Part shown: positions 60,401 to 64,000 of the stretch, one piece after another
How the letters are laid out: each line of letters starts with the position of its first letter
Numbering within the stretch: the first letter of the stretch is position 1
DNA from: Chamaecrista fasciculata
Taxonomy: Eukaryota > Streptophyta > Magnoliopsida > Fabales > Fabaceae
DNA: 64,000 nucleotides
Reading direction: 5' to 3'
Assembly (NCBI GenBank): GCA_003254925.1
Contig: QANZ01018074.1
Coordinates: 223,612-287,611 of the forward strand
The notes under the pieces: model-generated
What the model was told of the DNA's origin: nothing
Seen by the model: only the letters and a program-made list of their open reading frames with translations
The model's database searches: none
Made by a program: the position numbers and the translations under genes

Positions 60401-63400
60401 TCCAAGGGCAAACTGGAGAAGAAGGGGTGTTGTAATATTGATTCTCTAGAGTTTTTTTTTTCTTCTTTTAGTATGGTTTGGTTCTTTAAATGCTAAATAA
60501 ATAAGTGTACCAACCCTCTGCTGAGCAACTCAAACCCATTACAACCTTTCTGTAGGGCTTACTTCCTATATTGGTTCAAGTACTTGGTGTAAACTAATGA
60601 ACAGTTACATTTTTCTTTTTGGGGTGATGTCAAGGGGCCAAAGCCCAAAAGCAAGAAAACCAAACAAAAATGAACAGTTACATTTTCATATCTAAGTAAC
60701 ACAAGTTCTACTAAACCACATGTCTTTAACGTATCTATCAAGACTCCCTAAGACTAGCAATTTTTAGCAACCATAAGAAATGTAAGCTGAGCATGACGGC
60801 TTTATGTTAAATGTCAAGTGACTTTAGTCATCTGGATTATCATTTTAATTATAATTATGGTCTGATAAAAAGTTTGTGATTAAAAATCTTGTGATTCAAG
60901 TACAAGCACAATATGTAGTTTGGATTTTCTAGAAGAGTTTTCTGATCAAGATAAAATAAGAATATGCTAGCCATAAAACAACAATATCATGCAATGCCGC
61001 CCAATAATTATTAAAACGTACATATTGTTATTGGATAAATCAGAAACACATCGATAGACAGGCATCTGTTACTTACAGAGACATCTTGAAATTCATCAAA
61101 ATTAGTAGCAACTGTTTCCCATTGGTATGTTGTATTAGAATGGATGCGGGAACCTTTGGGTTTCCCTTTCCCCATTTGACTTACTTCAGTTTTCCTTACT
61201 TCCCGATACAACCTATGACCAATAATTGGGTCGCCTTCATACCTGCACTAATCAAATGCCAAATGAATGAAACCAACAAACATAAATGCACAGTAACTTT
61301 CCAATACAATATTTCAAGGTTTTCAATGGCCAAAGTGAAATTTTAGATTTTGGAAGCAGTAGTGTATTACCAATAAGAAATTCCATGAGCATCACCCCCA
61401 ATCCGATCCTTACGAAATGTTGAAAGTTGAACACCATGTTTGATTGACTTGTCAATATAACTTCGGATATCTTCTTGCTGCAAATTATCAGTTACGTTTA
61501 ACCATTTATGACACTGGTAAACTAGTCAAAGGGATGAATACAGATGTGCATCAAGCTACTGTAGCATTTGACTTATACTTCCACATAGACACACTTAGTT
61601 TGTTATAAACTTGTATTATAGCTCCTCTCCCCCCGTCACCCTCTCCCAATGAGGTCAAATTAGAAAGAATGAAAGATCATTGGTACTCTAATCAAACTAT
61701 GTGAACTATACTCTGCTCAATGAAAAGAAATAGAGGGCAGGACAGAATAAGCTGAAATTGAGATAAAAAGAGACAATGGCACGCATAGATAAGCAAGACG
61801 CTTGATTCAGTGCTCAGGCTGAATGGACTTTGCATAATCTTCCAACAAGATTCAAGTTCACACTGAGCAGTGATCTCATCCTTACATGTCAAACTCCACC
61901 AATTTAAGATGAAAAAATATATACAAGTTAGATATATAACAATTGTCAATAATAATACCTCAACACGAATGTCACATAATGCCTTCAAGATGACCACGCG
62001 AATCCCAGGATCAAGTGATTTATATACTTCAATTTCCGCCCTGACAGTTAGCATAACCTGAGACTTCAGAAAGCATCTAGATTAACATCATAAATCATTT
62101 GATATAGCAAGTATACTTACCCATGTGAAGCAACAATAGGAAGTTCCCCATCTGCCACCTGCATTTAAAGCCCATACTTATATTAGCTCTGTAAACTACA
62201 GAAATAACATTATTCTTAAACTACAGAAATAACATTGACTGAAAAATCATCTTATTACCCAATGCCACCAATCTCTCAATTTTCTGCATAATACAGTTAT
62301 CCAAGTATCACGTGTAAGTGCCATTCGTGTAATGGGAGGGATTGCCTATCAAAAGATTGAATAGATGTTATTAATGGACAAGTAGCAGTTTTGCAAACAT
62401 GCGTAGTAGTGAAATTGAAAATATTGATTTTCTTTTGGCATAGACATTAAGAGACACAGAGGGTCATTGACTGGCTCAATGCACTAGAATCACCTAAGCA
62501 AAAGCAACTTCAAAACACCTGAGCAAGATTTGAAACCGTAAGATCACTTGCATTAAACAGCATTCACTTTCCATCTCCACATCCTTATTTGTCCTATTGT
62601 CAATCTAATTACCTATCCAACTACAAGTAAGTTCTAAAAGATTAAAGTTAATACAGTTCTCAACCCAATAACTAAATTAATACTATTACCACTACTTTGA
62701 CAAGCAAAATTCAGTGCATAAATCATTAAACCATGTATCATATATTATCCTCAAACTTTTCAAAGAATGTTATTAGCTCACAGTGTGTATCTACAAGGGA
62801 ATAATAGCTAAAGTGAGAATTCAGAAACCTTTCGCTTGATCCACTATTTAGTTATTAAGTTTTCAACTTATGTACAAAAAGGTTTCCCAAAGCATATGAC
62901 TGATATTCAGCTCTCTGCCAAGATTTAATATAGATCAAAGCAAATTGCAGGGCAAGTCCCTAAATTTTGTTTCAAACACAACAACCTCCTACGACCTTGT
63001 AATTATAACTTTGCAACTTAAAATACCCTCATAGTTTAGCAGCCAACTAAACTAGCATAAAACCATAATTTGACGTTAAGGATGCAGGGTTAACAAAGAC
63101 TGCAAATAGTAACTTTAACATAGAACAGAAAGAAACACACTCTGACGAAACGTTAATCATATCTCCAATGAGTAAACATAAACAAAGAAAGTACTAAACT
63201 AACATAATCATTAACAATCAGGACCCACATTCACAAACGAAAGATGAAGACTTGTGTAAAAAACACCAGAAAACTCAAAGGTCAGACTCTAAAAGTAAGA
63301 ACAAAGCACCAACCTTGAGCAAGGGCATATGTATATCGCTCAATGTATCATTGGGAGTAAGGAGAGCCGTCTCGAACTCTTCAGCCGAGAATTCTACTGA

Positions 63401-63879
63401 GATATTCAAAAGATGCCTAAACACCTGCAGCAATAAGGTACAATGATTATATATAAGCCCCAAAACAGCACATACATACGCAATCCAATAGCAAAGATCA
63501 CGGCTTTCGAGCTCACATGCAAGAAATTAAGTATGGAAGCTAACTCCCACATGGACCTAAGTTTCCACCGAGGCAACTGCGAAGGTGAAGGCGGTTCCAC
63601 AAGCGGCGTCACGGTCTTACTGCATTGCTGCTCCGGCTCCGGCGACACCTCCCGCCGCCGCTCCTTCTTCCGCTCGATCGCCGGCTGCGACGTCGCATAG
63701 AGACGAGAAGCGGCGCGAATGGTGCACGCCCGAGACGGCCTGTTGCTTCTCGTAGTGACCGGAGCAACGCCGGCTACGGCGGCGTTTTCCTCCTTAGAAG
63801 TGGGAGCGACGCCGTTGTGGTTTTGAGAATTGGGTTCAGGCGAGGATCGGTGGGAAGGAGGAGGAGATCCTTGGGACAT
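57461..63879 (-). CDS. DDR4: DDT-domain protein, DDR4-like (717 aa)
   Basis: A nuclear DDT-domain protein. In plants DDT proteins partner ISWI-type chromatin remodellers, and Arabidopsis DDR4 is the closest match I recall. Twelve exons join in frame: 63517-63879, 63314-63424, 62259-62345, 62121-62158, 61959-62040, 61371-61477, 61077-61242, 59672-59764, 59329-59452, 58588-58630, 58278-58466, 57461-58211. An N-terminal Pro/Ser/Arg-rich region precedes the DDT domain at about residues 105-160 (WELASILNFLHVFRHLLNI, then FSAEEFETALLTP), followed by a Trp-rich helix (TRDTWITVLCRKLRDWWHW) and a region with HGISYWYEGDPIIGHRLYRE. The C-terminal 300 residues are strongly acidic with Ser/Asp/Glu runs and basic patches, as in chromatin proteins. 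No SNF2 ATPase domain is present. Confidence 0.9.
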
Positions 63880-64000
63880 GGTTATAGAAAAATCGAAACT
63901 CAGAAAAAGGTTTTAGGGAAAGTTATGGCGGGATTTCATATAGAGAGGATCATTCATATTCATGGGTTAGCATTGGAGAGAGAAATCAAAGTATAAGAAA
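63880..64000. other. DDR4-like 5' leader, end of window
   Basis: This is the leader or promoter side of the minus-strand DDR4-like gene. The window ends here; nothing else can be said. Confidence 0.5.

Overview
This is nuclear DNA from a dicot plant. It is AT-rich, with canonical GT-AG introns and long A/T tracts. The protein genes are plant types (MOS14-class transportin, zein-binding/myosin-binding receptor, GT31-galectin arabinogalactan galactosyltransferase, DDT-domain chromatin protein), and the intergenic DNA is filled with plant transposon debris. Single 'n' bases at 1575 and 6687 point to a draft assembly. I cannot name the species. All gene models were spliced by hand by reading both strands, and every multi-exon model below closes in frame from start codon to stop codon.

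Layout: 1-7.6 kb is transposon-derived intergenic DNA, including a 1.73-kb Mutator-like element (3624-5353) with a 9-bp target duplication. At 7.6-8.1 kb lies a small intronless gene of unknown function (-). At 11.0-23.3 kb is a 27-exon MOS14/transportin-SR gene (-). At 24.2-31.4 kb is a transposon cluster: a giant foldback element, a retroposed LINE-like copy with a 15-bp target duplication, an LTR-like fragment, and a Pack-MULE-like element carrying a broken Patellin fragment, itself split by a 2-kb solo LTR. At 32.1-35.9 kb is a NOL9/Grc3-type polynucleotide kinase (+). At 38.1-40.8 kb is a myosin-binding (DUF593) protein (+). At 41-45 kb is a very AT-rich gene-poor stretch with a recent 163-bp tandem array. 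At 45.4-48.2 kb is 5-formyltetrahydrofolate cyclo-ligase (+). At 48.8-50.7 kb is an unrecognised coiled-coil gene (-). At 52.7-56.4 kb is a hydroxyproline O-galactosyltransferase of the GALT2-6 group (+). At 57.5-63.9 kb is a DDT-domain protein, DDR4-like (-).

The genes are ordinary single-copy housekeeping genes and do not form a pathway: SR-protein nuclear import, RNA 5'-end phosphorylation, myosin-driven transport, folate recycling, arabinogalactan glycosylation and chromatin remodelling. Their neighbourhood appears to be an ancestral dicot block. From memory of Arabidopsis locus numbers, MOS14 and GALT6 are neighbours on chromosome 5, GALT5 and MYOB6 on chromosome 1, and DDR4 and MYOB5 elsewhere on chromosome 1.

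The most interesting material is transposon-gene interplay: the nested Pack-MULE/Patellin/solo-LTR structure, a Mutator-like MITE ending about 45 bp before the folate gene's ATG, a threefold duplication of an exon edge inside a MOS14 intron, and a duplicated splice donor in MOS14 that would add 11 in-frame codons. I found no CRISPR array, rRNA, confident intact tRNA or operon-like system, and none is expected here.
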